64,000 bases of DNA from contig CALWMN010000002.1 in assembly GCA_944381935.1 (NCBI GenBank), forward strand, positions 62,001 to 126,000. The letters are read 5' to 3'. Below, piece after piece: positions 1-8,301 of this stretch. Made by a program: the position numbers and the translations under genes. A model generated the notes under the pieces. That model searched no databases and was not told the DNA's origin. It saw only the letters and a list, made by a program, of their open reading frames with translations. This DNA is from an uncultured Mediterraneibacter sp. (GTDB lineage Bacteria > Bacillota > Clostridia > Lachnospirales > Lachnospiraceae). How positions within the stretch are numbered: position 1 is the stretch's first letter; each line of letters begins with the position of its first letter.

Positions 1-2
1 TT

Positions 3-1862
3 GTGATCAGCGGGTTTACGGGAGACCACTCCATGCTTACTACCGCAGACGCGTTTGGTATTTTCCTGAATACGGATACATATGAGGAATACTTTACAGG
101 TGCTACAGAGGCAGAAGATTTTATGCTTTATGTAGAATTTTCCCCTTTCTGTGATATACAGGGAACAATCACGGATATCTGTAAGCAACTGGACATTGAC
201 CGGGACACTGTGGGCCAGAATACGAAACTGCTCGGCCTGATGTTCCAGAGCGACGACCCCTATATGACCAGCTTCTTTCACATTGCCGCTGTTCTTGCGG
301 TACTCGTTGCCGTGGCAGGGATGCTGATGATCTCCAGCAGCCTGAACAGCAATGTGGCGCAGCGGACAGAGTTTTTCGGGATGCTGCGATGCCTTGGGGC
401 AGAGCCGGGACAGGTGGCACGCTTTGTTAGAAGAGAGGCGCTCCGCTGGTGCCTGACGGCGATTCCGACAGGGCTCGCGGCAAGTATTCTCGTGGTGTGG
501 GGATTAAGCGCTACGCTCCGGTATCTCAGTCCCGGTTATTTTGCAGGGATGCCGGTGTTCGGAATCAGCCTGCCCGGGATTGGGGCAGGGACCATACTGG
601 GGCTGGCCACTGTGCTCCTGGCAGTGCGTTCCCCGGCAAAGAAAGCGTCAAAGGTATCTCCGTTGGCTGCGGTGTCAGGCAATGCAGGCACGGTCCCGGA
701 GGCAAAAAAGGCGGCAGACACCAGGTTCTTTCACGTGGACACGGCGCTTGGGATCCACCATGCATGGGGGAGCCGGAAAAATTTCTTCCTGATGGCAGGC
801 TCCTTTGCCTTTAGCATCATCCTGTTCCTGAGCTTCAGTCCGGCGATTGATTTCATGAACCATGCGATCCGCCCGCTTAAGCCTTCTACGGCAGATCTTT
901 CTGTCATCAGCGAGGACAATACATGTTCGCTTCCGCGGGACCTGGCAGAGGAGCTTTCCCGAAATCCGGCGGTCAGGAGAGTATATGGAAGAAGCTTCGC
1001 CTTTCATCTGCCCGCAAAGGGCAGCAGCGGCGTAACGGCGGTTGATCTTGTCTCCTATGAGCGGAATCAGTTTGCCTGGGCAAAGGTGGTGGATGGCTCT
1101 GCCGAAGAGGCGCAAAAGGGAGAGGGCGTCCTGGTGGGATATTACGAGGCATCGGATAAGGACAGCCTTAAGGCCGGCGATGTGGTCCAAATAGAGGTGG
1201 AGGGGGAGACACGGCAGGTTGCGGTGTCAGGAGTCCTTTCAGATATCCCGTTCAACCCGACAGAGGGGGCGCAGATCCTGATCTGCTCGGAAGCTCTCTT
1301 TGAGCAACTTACCGGGCAGGAGGACTATACGGTCATAGATATGCAGCTTGAAAGCGGCGCCACAGATGCGGATGTGGAACAGATCCGGGAGGCTGCCGGG
1401 GAGGGAGTTACTTTCTCTGATCAGCGGCTGGCGAACAGCGAGGCAAAGGGAGCATATTATTCCTTCGCATTATGCCTGTACGGGTTCCTTGTGATCATCG
1501 CCCTGATCTCGGCGCTTAGTATCATCAACAGTATCTCTATGAGCGTATCCGCGAGAATGAAGCAATATGGGGCAATGCGCGCCATCGGCATGAGCATTGG
1601 CCAGGTGATACGCATGGTTGCAGCGGAAGCTGTAACCTATGTGTTCTGGGGAATCCTTTTCGGGTGCGCCGCAGGGTTGGCGCTGAACCGGATGCTTTAT
1701 GCCATGCTTGTGGCAGAGCGGTGGGGGACAGAATGGTATATCCCGGTGGCGGCGCTCCTGGTGATCCTTCTGTCTGTTACAGGTTCCGTTTTGTGGGCAG
1801 TAAAGGATCCGGCAAAGAGAATACGCAATATGTCCGTTGTGGAGACGATAGGGGCGGAATAA
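3..1862 (+). CDS. FtsX-family ABC transporter permease, 5' end missing
   Basis: This is the membrane subunit of an MacB/FtsX-type ABC exporter. The frame is open to the left window edge, so the GTG at 3 is probably internal and the first membrane helix lies outside. In the visible 619 residues, a first FtsX domain with about three helices spans roughly residues 85-210. A large extracytoplasmic region covers about 290-480, and a second FtsX domain about 485-610. Both FtsX domains contain the family pattern in which a short motif (FFGMLRCLGA; YGAMRAIGM) follows a helix. The matching ATPase must lie upstream, out of view. A two-component system follows after 129 bases, an arrangement common for exporters of antimicrobial peptides. 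That role is inferred from context only. Confidence 0.85.
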   Translation: MISGFTGDHSMLTTADAFGIFLNTDTYEEYFTGATEAEDFMLYVEFSPFCDIQGTITDICKQLDIDRDTVGQNTKLLGLMFQSDDPYMTSFFHIAAVLAVLVAVAGMLMISSSLNSNVAQRTEFFGMLRCLGAEPGQVARFVRREALRWCLTAIPTGLAASILVVWGLSATLRYLSPGYFAGMPVFGISLPGIGAGTILGLATVLLAVRSPAKKASKVSPLAAVSGNAGTVPEAKKAADTRFFHVDTALGIHHAWGSRKNFFLMAGSFAFSIILFLSFSPAIDFMNHAIRPLKPSTADLSVISEDNTCSLPRDLAEELSRNPAVRRVYGRSFAFHLPAKGSSGVTAVDLVSYERNQFAWAKVVDGSAEEAQKGEGVLVGYYEASDKDSLKAGDVVQIEVEGETRQVAVSGVLSDIPFNPTEGAQILICSEALFEQLTGQEDYTVIDMQLESGATDADVEQIREAAGEGVTFSDQRLANSEAKGAYYSFALCLYGFLVIIALISALSIINSISMSVSARMKQYGAMRAIGMSIGQVIRMVAAEAVTYVFWGILFGCAAGLALNRMLYAMLVAERWGTEWYIPVAALLVILLSVTGSVLWAVKDPAKRIRNMSVVETIGAE

Positions 1863-1991
1863 GACAGATATTAGAAGACATGGCATATCCAAAGAGGTAT
1901 TTTTATTTCAAATTTAACAATTCAGAAACAAAAGTCAAATATTTCGGAAACAGGAAAGGGGTATTTTGCTTAAAAAGCGGAGGAAGAAAAG

Positions 1992-2663
1992 ATGATACAT
2001 ATTCTTGTTGTAGAGGACGATGAGAGGCTGAACAGGATCGTCTGCACACATTTAAATGACAGCGGCTTCCAGGCAAAGGGATGCCTGCATGTCAGGGCGG
2101 CTTATGACGAAATGTATAACCAGCTTTATGATCTGATTATTTCGGATATCATGATGCCGGATATCGACGGGTTTGAATTTGCCAGGACTGTCAGAAAAAT
2201 AAACCGGCGTATTCCGATCCTCTTTATGTCTGCGAAGGATGACCTTCCGTCCAAACAGAAGGGGTTCCAGCTCGGAATCGACGACTACATGGTGAAACCG
2301 GTGGACCTGGACGAGCTGGTGCTCAGGACCCGGGCTCTTCTGCGAAGGGCAAATATTGAAACCGAGCGGAAGATCACCGTGGGGAACCTGGTCCTGGATG
2401 CCGATGCGATGAGCGCAGAAGCAGGAGGGGAAGAGATCAGCCTGACTACGCGGGAGTTCAATATCATTTACAAACTGCTCTCTTACCCGAAGAAAACATT
2501 TTCCAGGGCACAGCTTATGGATGAGTTTTGGGATGTGGACACCGGCACGAGCCTTCGCGCCGTGGATGTATATATGACAAAGCTCAGGAACAAGCTGTCC
2601 GGCTGCGATGGATTCAGGATTGTGACAGTGAGGGGACTGGGATATAAGGCGGTGCTGCAATGA
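1992..2663 (+). CDS. OmpR/PhoB-family response regulator
   Basis: DNA-binding response regulator of 223 residues, the normal family length. The receiver domain (about 1-115) has the acidic pair D9-D10, the phosphoacceptor D52 in SDIMMPD, S80 at the Thr/Ser switch position and K102 in VKPVD. A winged-helix output domain fills about 125-223, with the usual SLRAVDVYMTKLRNKL recognition region. The start follows the ribosome site GGAGGAAG. The stop overlaps the ATG of the kinase gene (ATGA), so the two are translationally coupled. The pair probably controls the adjacent ABC exporter or the small membrane protein downstream, but no operator was recognised. Confidence 0.93.
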   Translation: MIHILVVEDDERLNRIVCTHLNDSGFQAKGCLHVRAAYDEMYNQLYDLIISDIMMPDIDGFEFARTVRKINRRIPILFMSAKDDLPSKQKGFQLGIDDYMVKPVDLDELVLRTRALLRRANIETERKITVGNLVLDADAMSAEAGGEEISLTTREFNIIYKLLSYPKKTFSRAQLMDEFWDVDTGTSLRAVDVYMTKLRNKLSGCDGFRIVTVRGLGYKAVLQ

Positions 2664-3772
2664 GAGTAAAATATAAGGCGGGCGAGAACGGAAACGGGGA
2701 CCGCGTGATAAAGAACAGCCTGTTCCCGCTGTCTCTCTTTGCCATTTATCTGGCAACGCTTCTTCTGATGTCAGGGCTTCATGTCGGGCTCATCGTCCTG
2801 ATGAACAGGCTAGAATGGAATGAGGTCATACAGTCTGCCGTGCCGGTCCTGTACTGGGGATCTGTGGCAGTCGGGCTGACCCTTTTTACCAGGAAGAAGA
2901 TAAAGGATACTTACGAAGAGCCTCTCCACAGGCTGGCAGAGGCCACCGAGCGGGTGGCAAACGGGGATTTCTCGGTCTATGTTCCCCAGATCCATACGGC
3001 AGACAGGCTGGATTATCTTGACGTCATGATTCTGGACTTTAACAGAATGGTGGAGGAGCTGGGAAGCGTGGAGACGTTAAAGACTGATTTTGTGTCCAAT
3101 GTCTCCCATGAGATGAAGACCCCGGTCGCCGTTATCAAGAATTACGCGGAGCTTCTTCAGGCAGGAAAGAGGACAGAGAAGGAACGCCTTGAGTACGCCC
3201 GGAATATCGAGGAGGCGGCAGGACGCCTTTCTGACCTGATCAGTGACATCCTGAAGCTGAATAAGCTGGAGAACCAGAGGATCGACCCGGATATCGAGAA
3301 CTATGACCTGTGCGGTCAGCTTGAGGAATGTATCCTCCACTATGAGGAATTATGGGATGAAAAAGATCTCGAACTGGAAGTCGGGATGGAGGAAAAGGCT
3401 TTTGTGAAGGCGGACAGAAACCTGATGGAACTGGTGTGGAATAATCTTCTTTCCAATGCCATCAAGTTCACCGAACCTGGCGGAAGCGTGAGAGTATGCC
3501 AGACTGCTTCAGAGAACGGGATAGAGGTGGAGGTTACAGATACCGGATGTGGGATGAGCAGGGACAGCGTCCGGCATATTTTTGACAAGTTCTATCAGGG
3601 AGAGACCTCCCATTCTAAGGAAGGGAACGGACTGGGACTGTCTCTTGTAAAACGGATTCTCATTCTGATGGACGGCGAGATCTCGGTCGTCAGCGAAGAA
3701 GGAAAGGGGAGCACCTTTACGGTGAGGCTTCCCGCATCAGAAGAATCGGCAGAAAGAGGGAAAGGGGAGTGA
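2660..3772 (+). CDS. HAMP-containing sensor histidine kinase
   Basis: Membrane sensor kinase of 370 residues that pairs with the response regulator it overlaps. Two hydrophobic helices (about 20-48 and 59-78) are joined by a loop of only about ten residues, so there is little extracellular sensor domain. A HAMP-like linker follows (about 80-135). The dimerisation domain carries the phosphoacceptor H150 in SNVSHEMKTP. The ATPase domain shows the N box (NLLSNAIKF), G1 box (DTGCGM) and G2 box (GNGLGLSLV). The tiny external loop suggests that the kinase senses within the membrane or through a partner such as the upstream FtsX permease. This is inference from the architecture. Confidence 0.92.
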   Translation: MRVKYKAGENGNGDRVIKNSLFPLSLFAIYLATLLLMSGLHVGLIVLMNRLEWNEVIQSAVPVLYWGSVAVGLTLFTRKKIKDTYEEPLHRLAEATERVANGDFSVYVPQIHTADRLDYLDVMILDFNRMVEELGSVETLKTDFVSNVSHEMKTPVAVIKNYAELLQAGKRTEKERLEYARNIEEAAGRLSDLISDILKLNKLENQRIDPDIENYDLCGQLEECILHYEELWDEKDLELEVGMEEKAFVKADRNLMELVWNNLLSNAIKFTEPGGSVRVCQTASENGIEVEVTDTGCGMSRDSVRHIFDKFYQGETSHSKEGNGLGLSLVKRILILMDGEISVVSEEGKGSTFTVRLPASEESAERGKGE

Positions 3773-4344
3773 AGACAGTGGAAAATGCGGGAAGAAGGCC
3801 AGGGAAGTATATCGGGTATGAATATAAGGAGGTCGTGGCAGATTCCGGGCAGGCATCCTTCCTGATGGACGGGTATGCCAATTTCGGCTGGGAGACCGAT
3901 GGAAATGTAATGCCGGACGGTCTGGAGCAGTATCGGCAGAGCGCGGGCGGTTCCAGTCACGGTAAGGTTGTGATCCGCCTCAAGAGGGACCGGAAAATCG
4001 TCAACAAGATGGAACTGACAAGGCTGCAGAGAAATTTTGAGGCCTGTGTCGCACAGTTGAGCCACCTTGAGAAAGAGAAGACCTCCATGCCATCCATGCT
4101 GTCGCTGGCGGTGGGAATTGCAGGAACTGCTTTTATTGCAGGAAGTACGTTTGCCGTGACAGCCACCCCGCCTCACATCGTGCTGTGTGTCCTGCTGGCA
4201 GTACCGGGATTCCTCGGATGGATTCTTCCGTATTTTCTGTATAAAGCGGCAGTCAGGAGGCAGACAGAAAAGGTCACGCCGCTGATTGAAGAAAAATACG
4301 ATGAAATCTATGAAATCTGTGAAAGAGGAAACAAACTATTGTAA
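3769..4344 (+). CDS. Membrane protein of unknown function in the two-component operon
   Basis: A 191-residue protein that I do not recognise as a named family. It starts at GTG in a GTGA overlap with the kinase stop, so it is very likely co-translated. The first 100 residues are soluble and contain a predicted helical stretch (KMELTRLQRNFEACVAQLSH). Two membrane segments follow at about 110-131 and 138-160. A charged C-terminal tail of about 30 residues completes the protein. It has no signal peptide and no cysteine pairs. Its place in the operon suggests a role tied to the exporter or sensor. The start is fairly secure because no later methionine precedes the conserved-looking N-terminal region. 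Confidence 0.7.
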   Translation: MKTVENAGRRPGKYIGYEYKEVVADSGQASFLMDGYANFGWETDGNVMPDGLEQYRQSAGGSSHGKVVIRLKRDRKIVNKMELTRLQRNFEACVAQLSHLEKEKTSMPSMLSLAVGIAGTAFIAGSTFAVTATPPHIVLCVLLAVPGFLGWILPYFLYKAAVRRQTEKVTPLIEEKYDEIYEICERGNKLL

Positions 4345-4347
4345 CTA

Positions 4348-4376
4348 TTGACATTACAACTTGAAAGTGCTATCTT
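4348..4376 (+). promoter_or_regulatory. Promoter of the SirTM-macrodomain operon
   Basis: TTGACA (4348-4353) and TATCTT (4371-4376) are 17 bases apart. ATTACA overlaps the -35 (4353-4358), TGTAAT lies at 4389-4394 and ATTACA recurs at 4402-4407, around and after the expected start of transcription. The same TTGACATTACA and AAAATGTAA words occur in the rrf2 promoter, so an Rrf2 site is plausible. The translation start at 4449 is preceded by AGGAGG at 4436-4441. Confidence 0.6.
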
Positions 4377-4448
4377 AAGGATACAAAATGTAATAAAAAT
4401 AATTACAACAAATGGTACCGGGAGCACGGTGCAACAGGAGGCTAAGAG

Positions 4449-5423
4449 ATGGCGATTCAGTTGTTAAACAGGAAGAAGCCTGTGAAAAAGATTGATTTTA
4501 TGCAGTTTTTGAGCGGCGTTCCGGCAAGGGACTATGTGTTTTTAAACACCCCGTATGAAGAGCAGGTCAGGCGGTCCGCACAGTTTTTAAAAAGTGCGGA
4601 CGCCGTGCTCATTGGCGCCGGGGCAGGGCTGTCCACTGCAGCCGGACTTGACTACGGCGGGAAACGGTTTACGGATAATTTTGGGGAGTTCATTGAGAAA
4701 TACGGTCCTGCCATGACAGACATGTACAGCGCCGGTTTTTATCCGTTCCCCACAGAGGAAGAAAAGTGGGGATACTGGTCAAAACATGTGTATCTGAACC
4801 GGATCGAGCCGGGGGCACTGCCGCTTTATCAGTCAATCTATGAACTGGTAAAGAATAAACCGCATTTTGTCCTCACAACGAATGTGGACCATCAGTTCTG
4901 GAAAGCAGGGTTCGCAGATGAAGATATCTTTGCTACGCAGGGAGACTACGGGGAGATCCAGTGCGCCAGAGGATGCCATGACAGGGTATATGACGCAAAA
5001 GAGCTGTTCCTTGAGATGAATGAGGAAAGAAAGGACTGCAGGATTCCATCCTCTATGGTTCCAAAATGCCCGGTGTGCAGGGGAGAGATGGCAATGCATC
5101 TTCGCTGCGACCAGTACTTTGTGGAAGATGGGCACTGGAACGAAGCCGCCTCACGCTACGCCGGTTTCCTGGACAGGCACAGAAAAGGGAAGGTCGCGCT
5201 TCTGGAGCTGGGCGTCGGATTCAATACCCCGACTATCATCCGGTTCCCGTTTGAGAAGATGGCAGGAGAAGAGAAAGGCTGGACACTGATCAGGCTGAAC
5301 CTGGGTGAAGCGGTGGTGCCGGAAAGCCTGGCAGAAAGAGCAACAGGGATCAATGAGGATATTGCGAAGAGCATCCGCGATATCATGAAGGCGGAGAAAT
5401 GCGCAGAGGAGGGGCAGGATTGA
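4449..5423 (+). CDS. Class M sirtuin (SirTM), probable protein ADP-ribosyltransferase
   Basis: Sir2-fold protein of 324 residues. The NAD-binding motif GAGAGLS is at about 56-62 and TTNVDHQFW at 143-151. Zinc cysteines are C172, C176, C207 and C210. The position of the usual catalytic histidine is occupied by Gln164 in ATQGD, which is typical of class M sirtuins. Known members from Streptococcus and Staphylococcus act as mono-ADP-ribosyltransferases on lipoylated GcvH-L rather than as deacetylases. The start codon follows AGGAGG with 7-base spacing. The gene overlaps the macrodomain gene that would reverse its modification. Unlike the described operons, no GcvH-L or LplA2 gene is nearby, so the target protein here is unknown. 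Confidence 0.9.
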   Translation: MAIQLLNRKKPVKKIDFMQFLSGVPARDYVFLNTPYEEQVRRSAQFLKSADAVLIGAGAGLSTAAGLDYGGKRFTDNFGEFIEKYGPAMTDMYSAGFYPFPTEEEKWGYWSKHVYLNRIEPGALPLYQSIYELVKNKPHFVLTTNVDHQFWKAGFADEDIFATQGDYGEIQCARGCHDRVYDAKELFLEMNEERKDCRIPSSMVPKCPVCRGEMAMHLRCDQYFVEDGHWNEAASRYAGFLDRHRKGKVALLELGVGFNTPTIIRFPFEKMAGEEKGWTLIRLNLGEAVVPESLAERATGINEDIAKSIRDIMKAEKCAEEGQD

Positions 5424-6244
5424 AAATGACACATAATGAAAAAAGAGAATATCTGATTAAAGAATTACTGTCAGAACTCCCGCAATACAGTGATATGGAA
5501 ATACCAGACAATGAGGATGAGCAGAAAAGGCTTCTCCGAAGTCTGATGAATATTCGTTCTCCACGCCCGATAAATGATGAGTTTCTTATGATTCAGGACG
5601 AATATTTAAGTGGAGAAGTTGAAAGAAAAGGAGTTACGGACAGCGCATCGCTGCCTGCATCATCCCTGGACAGCCGTCTGGCGCTATGGCGTGGGGATAT
5701 TACAACGCTAAAAATTGATGCTATTGTAAATGCGGCGAACAGTGCCTTGAGGGGATGCTTCATACCTTGCCATTCTTGCGTGGATAACATCATTCACAGC
5801 GTAAGTGGCGTACAGCTCCGTTTGGCCTGCGATCAGATTATGAATGAGCAGGGATACGACGAGCCAACAGGGAAAGCAAAAATTACACCTGCGTATAATT
5901 TGCCTTCTAAATACGTGCTTCACACTGTCGGACCGATAGTATCAGGACGTTTGACGGATAAACATTGCAGGCAGCTTGCAGACTGCTATAAATCCTGCCT
6001 GGAGCTTGCGGCAGATAACAGAGTGAAAAGCATTGCGTTCTGCTGTATTTCCACCGGAGAATTTCATTTCCCGCAGAAAAAGGCCGCGGAAATTGCGGTA
6101 CAGACAGTTAAGGATTATCTGAACACAGATACACGCATAGAGAAGGTGGTATTTAATGTTTTCAAACAAGAAGATTATGACATTTACCGGGAACTCATCG
6201 GACATGATAGAAAAAATGGCAAAAAGTATCCCGTGGGGACATAA
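5420..6244 (+). CDS. Zinc-dependent macrodomain ADP-ribosylhydrolase
   Basis: Predicted to remove ADP-ribose from proteins modified by the sirtuin encoded just upstream. The macrodomain covers the C-terminal two thirds and shows GDITTLKIDAIVNAAN followed by GCFIPCHSC. The Cys, His and Cys of that segment are the zinc ligands of the Zn-macro class. An N-terminal helical extension of about 80 residues is normal for this class. I chose TTG at 5420, which overlaps the sirtuin stop and lies 7 bases after GGAGG (5408-5412). ATG at 5426 is the alternative, and an ATG at 5399 lies upstream of the ribosome site. Translation is probably coupled to the sirtuin gene. Confidence 0.9.
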   Translation: MKMTHNEKREYLIKELLSELPQYSDMEIPDNEDEQKRLLRSLMNIRSPRPINDEFLMIQDEYLSGEVERKGVTDSASLPASSLDSRLALWRGDITTLKIDAIVNAANSALRGCFIPCHSCVDNIIHSVSGVQLRLACDQIMNEQGYDEPTGKAKITPAYNLPSKYVLHTVGPIVSGRLTDKHCRQLADCYKSCLELAADNRVKSIAFCCISTGEFHFPQKKAAEIAVQTVKDYLNTDTRIEKVVFNVFKQEDYDIYRELIGHDRKNGKKYPVGT

Positions 6245-6260
6245 TAAGCGAATCGCTTAT
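6244..6260. repeat. Perfect 17-base palindrome after the macrodomain stop
   Basis: ATAAGCGA, one central A, then TCGCTTAT, starting inside the stop codon. A short A-rich run follows but no T tract, so it is a poor intrinsic terminator in the forward direction. It may be a mRNA end structure or a protein site. Confidence 0.45.
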
Positions 6261-6330
6261 AAATACAAAAAAAGACTCTGAAGATAAACTTACGCTGCCT
6301 TCTCGAAAAGTAAGGGGATGAGTGGAATGA

Positions 6331-6363
6331 TTGACATTACATTTGGCTCCGGGTAAAATGTAA
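6331..6363 (+). promoter_or_regulatory. rrf2 promoter with embedded palindromic operator
   Basis: TTGACA (6331-6336) and TAAAAT (6354-6359) are exactly 17 bases apart. The perfect inverted repeat TTACATTT (6337-6344), N11, AAATGTAA (6356-6363) occupies the spacer and overlaps the -10. A repressor bound here would block RNA polymerase, so autoregulation by the Rrf2 protein is the simplest reading. Confidence 0.7.
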
Positions 6364-6385
6364 GCCAGAAAGAGAGGGGACCGGT

Positions 6386-6814
6386 ATGCAGATTTCAAGC
6401 AGATTTACGATCGCAATACATATGCTGGCGTGTATGGAGACGTTCAAAGAAACTTATAAAATAACAAGTGACTTTCTCTCGGCAAGCATAAATGTGAACC
6501 CGGTTATTATCAGAAAGATACTGTCACAGTTAAGAGAGGCGGGGTTGATTGAAGTAAAGCGCGGTACGGGCGGGGCTTCATTGAAAAAGCCGATGGAAGA
6601 GATCACGTTTCTGGATGTGTACCGCGCAGTGGAGTGCATCGGAGAAAATATGCTCTTTCACTTCCATGAGAATCCCAATCCGGACTGCCCGGTGGGACGC
6701 AATATCCATAATATCCTGGACGACAGGCTTATCCGGGTGCAGGAGGCGATGGAGCGCGAGCTAGAGTCCATCACACTTGCAGATGTGATGGGTGATTTGA
6801 AGAAATACATCTGA
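6386..6814 (+). CDS. Rrf2-family transcriptional regulator (YwnA-like)
   Basis: A 142-residue winged-helix regulator. The N-terminal residues (QISSRFTIAIHMLACM) and the recognition region (SINVNPVIIRKILSQLREAGL) match the Rrf2 family. The usual wing follows (VKRGTGGASL). Rrf2 proteins of the IscR or NsrR type use three clustered cysteines for an iron-sulfur cluster. Here only C101 sits in that region, in NPDCPVGRN, with C16 and C84 elsewhere. This resembles the YwnA branch, so thiol-based sensing is possible and a classic three-cysteine cluster is not. The palindrome over its own promoter and similar words before the sirtuin gene suggest it controls both units. Confidence 0.9.
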   Translation: MQISSRFTIAIHMLACMETFKETYKITSDFLSASINVNPVIIRKILSQLREAGLIEVKRGTGGASLKKPMEEITFLDVYRAVECIGENMLFHFHENPNPDCPVGRNIHNILDDRLIRVQEAMERELESITLADVMGDLKKYI

Positions 6815-6844
6815 GCGGAGCGGCTGCCGGATCAGGATGTATCG

Positions 6845-8173
6845 TCATGTACAGTGCCGGAATGACCGGTCGGTGATGATGCGGGCGCAGATCAGCCCGA
6901 GCGGAAGCATCATGATGATCAGCAGCGCCAGGACAAGCCAGTTGGCAGAGAGAATCAGGGACATCTCTGCCATATTGTATGCCGCCCGGTAGAGGTAGAG
7001 ACCCGGTACCATGATCACGGTGGAAGGCACAGTGACAGCGATCCGCGGGTATCCGAACCGGCGCATCAGGAAAGATGCCATAAGACCTGCGGCCAAGGCG
7101 CCCAGGAAGGCGGCGGCAGCGGCGGGGAAGGATGCAAGGTCCACAAGCTCCAGCCGGAGGGTATTTGCGATGGCGCCGATCACCGCGGCAGAGGCGGCGA
7201 TGCGCAGAGGACTGTTAAACATGATGGAGAAGCCGAAGACTCCGATAAAGCCGGCAACCAGCCGGAGAAGCAGGAGCAGTGCCGAGGGCAGGGCAAGCTC
7301 GGGGAAATCTGCCGGATGGAGATCCAGGACAGTCGACATGATCCAGCCGGTGATGGTGGCAGTGGAGACGATGATCACGGCATAGGCAAGGCGTTCCAGA
7401 CCGGAGCGCATGTCCAGCTTCGCCAGGTCAATTCCGCTTGTAATAAACGGAAAGCCGGGAATGATAAAAAGCATGGCGCAGACATATCCGGCCTCGTGTG
7501 CCCTGGATACGGGAAACGCCATCTCGATCAGGCGCAGGGACGCCACATAGGCAAGGCAGGCGAGCGCGACAGAAGAGATGACGCACAGGTATAATGTAAA
7601 ATGCCTCTTGATCAGATGGCAGCGGAGATAGTTCCCCGCGCCTGCGCCGATAAAGGCACAGACCATCTCAATGATCCCGCCCCCAAGCAGGAAGGTAAAC
7701 GCCGCACAGGCAAAGGCTGCCGCCAGTCCCAGCATGGCAGGCGTATACAGGCCGCGGATCTGTTCGATCCCGTCAAGCTCTGACTGAAGCTGCTCAGCAG
7801 ATTTTGAGATGCCGTCCTTTGGGAAATTTTTTACAAAGCGCTCCAGGCGGTCAAGCCTGGACGTGTTCACCCCGGTATTGTTCAGAGCCAGGGAGTTGGT
7901 GAAGGTTTTATGTCCGTCAAAGCAGGTGTAGACGATCGTCAGAAGTCCGATGTTTGCGGTACAGGTGACGCCAAGATGTTCTGACAGGGAGTTCATGGAA
8001 CTGCGGACTCTCCACGCCCCTGTCCCGCAGGATAATAGCATCAGCCCGACCCTGCCGATCAGCGCCGCCTTTACCGGGAGGCTTGCTTCTCTGACCGGCT
8101 TGTCTTTCACATGGCCGGTATAATCATGCCAGTCGATATTCATATGATTTGGGATGATCGTATCTTTTACCAT
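6845..8173 (-). CDS. ThrE-type threonine/serine exporter family protein
   Basis: Integral membrane protein of 442 residues with about ten hydrophobic segments. A cytoplasmic N-terminal region (about 1-140, including SCGTGAWRVRSSMNSL) precedes the helices. It joins both halves of the ThrE architecture in one chain: the DUF1212-like half, with IPGFPFITSGIDLAKLDMRSG, and the DUF3815-like half, with VPGLYLYRAAYNM near the end. In many Firmicutes these halves are separate genes, so the fused form is worth noting. Family members export threonine, serine or other small metabolites; the substrate here is not shown. It faces the rrf2 gene with a 30-base gap and no clear terminator. Confidence 0.87.
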   Translation of the reverse strand: MVKDTIIPNHMNIDWHDYTGHVKDKPVREASLPVKAALIGRVGLMLLSCGTGAWRVRSSMNSLSEHLGVTCTANIGLLTIVYTCFDGHKTFTNSLALNNTGVNTSRLDRLERFVKNFPKDGISKSAEQLQSELDGIEQIRGLYTPAMLGLAAAFACAAFTFLLGGGIIEMVCAFIGAGAGNYLRCHLIKRHFTLYLCVISSVALACLAYVASLRLIEMAFPVSRAHEAGYVCAMLFIIPGFPFITSGIDLAKLDMRSGLERLAYAVIIVSTATITGWIMSTVLDLHPADFPELALPSALLLLLRLVAGFIGVFGFSIMFNSPLRIAASAAVIGAIANTLRLELVDLASFPAAAAAFLGALAAGLMASFLMRRFGYPRIAVTVPSTVIMVPGLYLYRAAYNMAEMSLILSANWLVLALLIIMMLPLGLICARIITDRSFRHCT

Positions 8174-8198
8174 TTCAATTCCTTTCGATAACTGCCGT

Positions 8199-8240
8199 CA
8201 TTTCCACATATCAGTATAGATGGAAATGATAAAAAGTCAA
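8199..8240 (-). promoter_or_regulatory. Promoter of the ThrE-type gene with flanking inverted repeat
   Basis: On the minus strand TTGACT (8240-8235) and TATACT (8218-8213) are 16 bases apart. The inverted repeat CATTTCCA (8199-8206), N14, TGGAAATG (8221-8228) brackets the -10, as an operator would. The binding protein is unknown. Confidence 0.5.
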
Positions 8241-8301
8241 GAAATATGCAGCAGAAAAATGAGAGGTGCCTCTTGGAAGCACTGGATGAAAAACACCCGG
8301 C

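Noticed and set aside
5399-5419. ATG 5399 as start of the macrodomain gene
   Set aside because: The ribosome site GGAGG at 5408-5412 lies downstream of it; TTG 5420 or ATG 5426 fits better.
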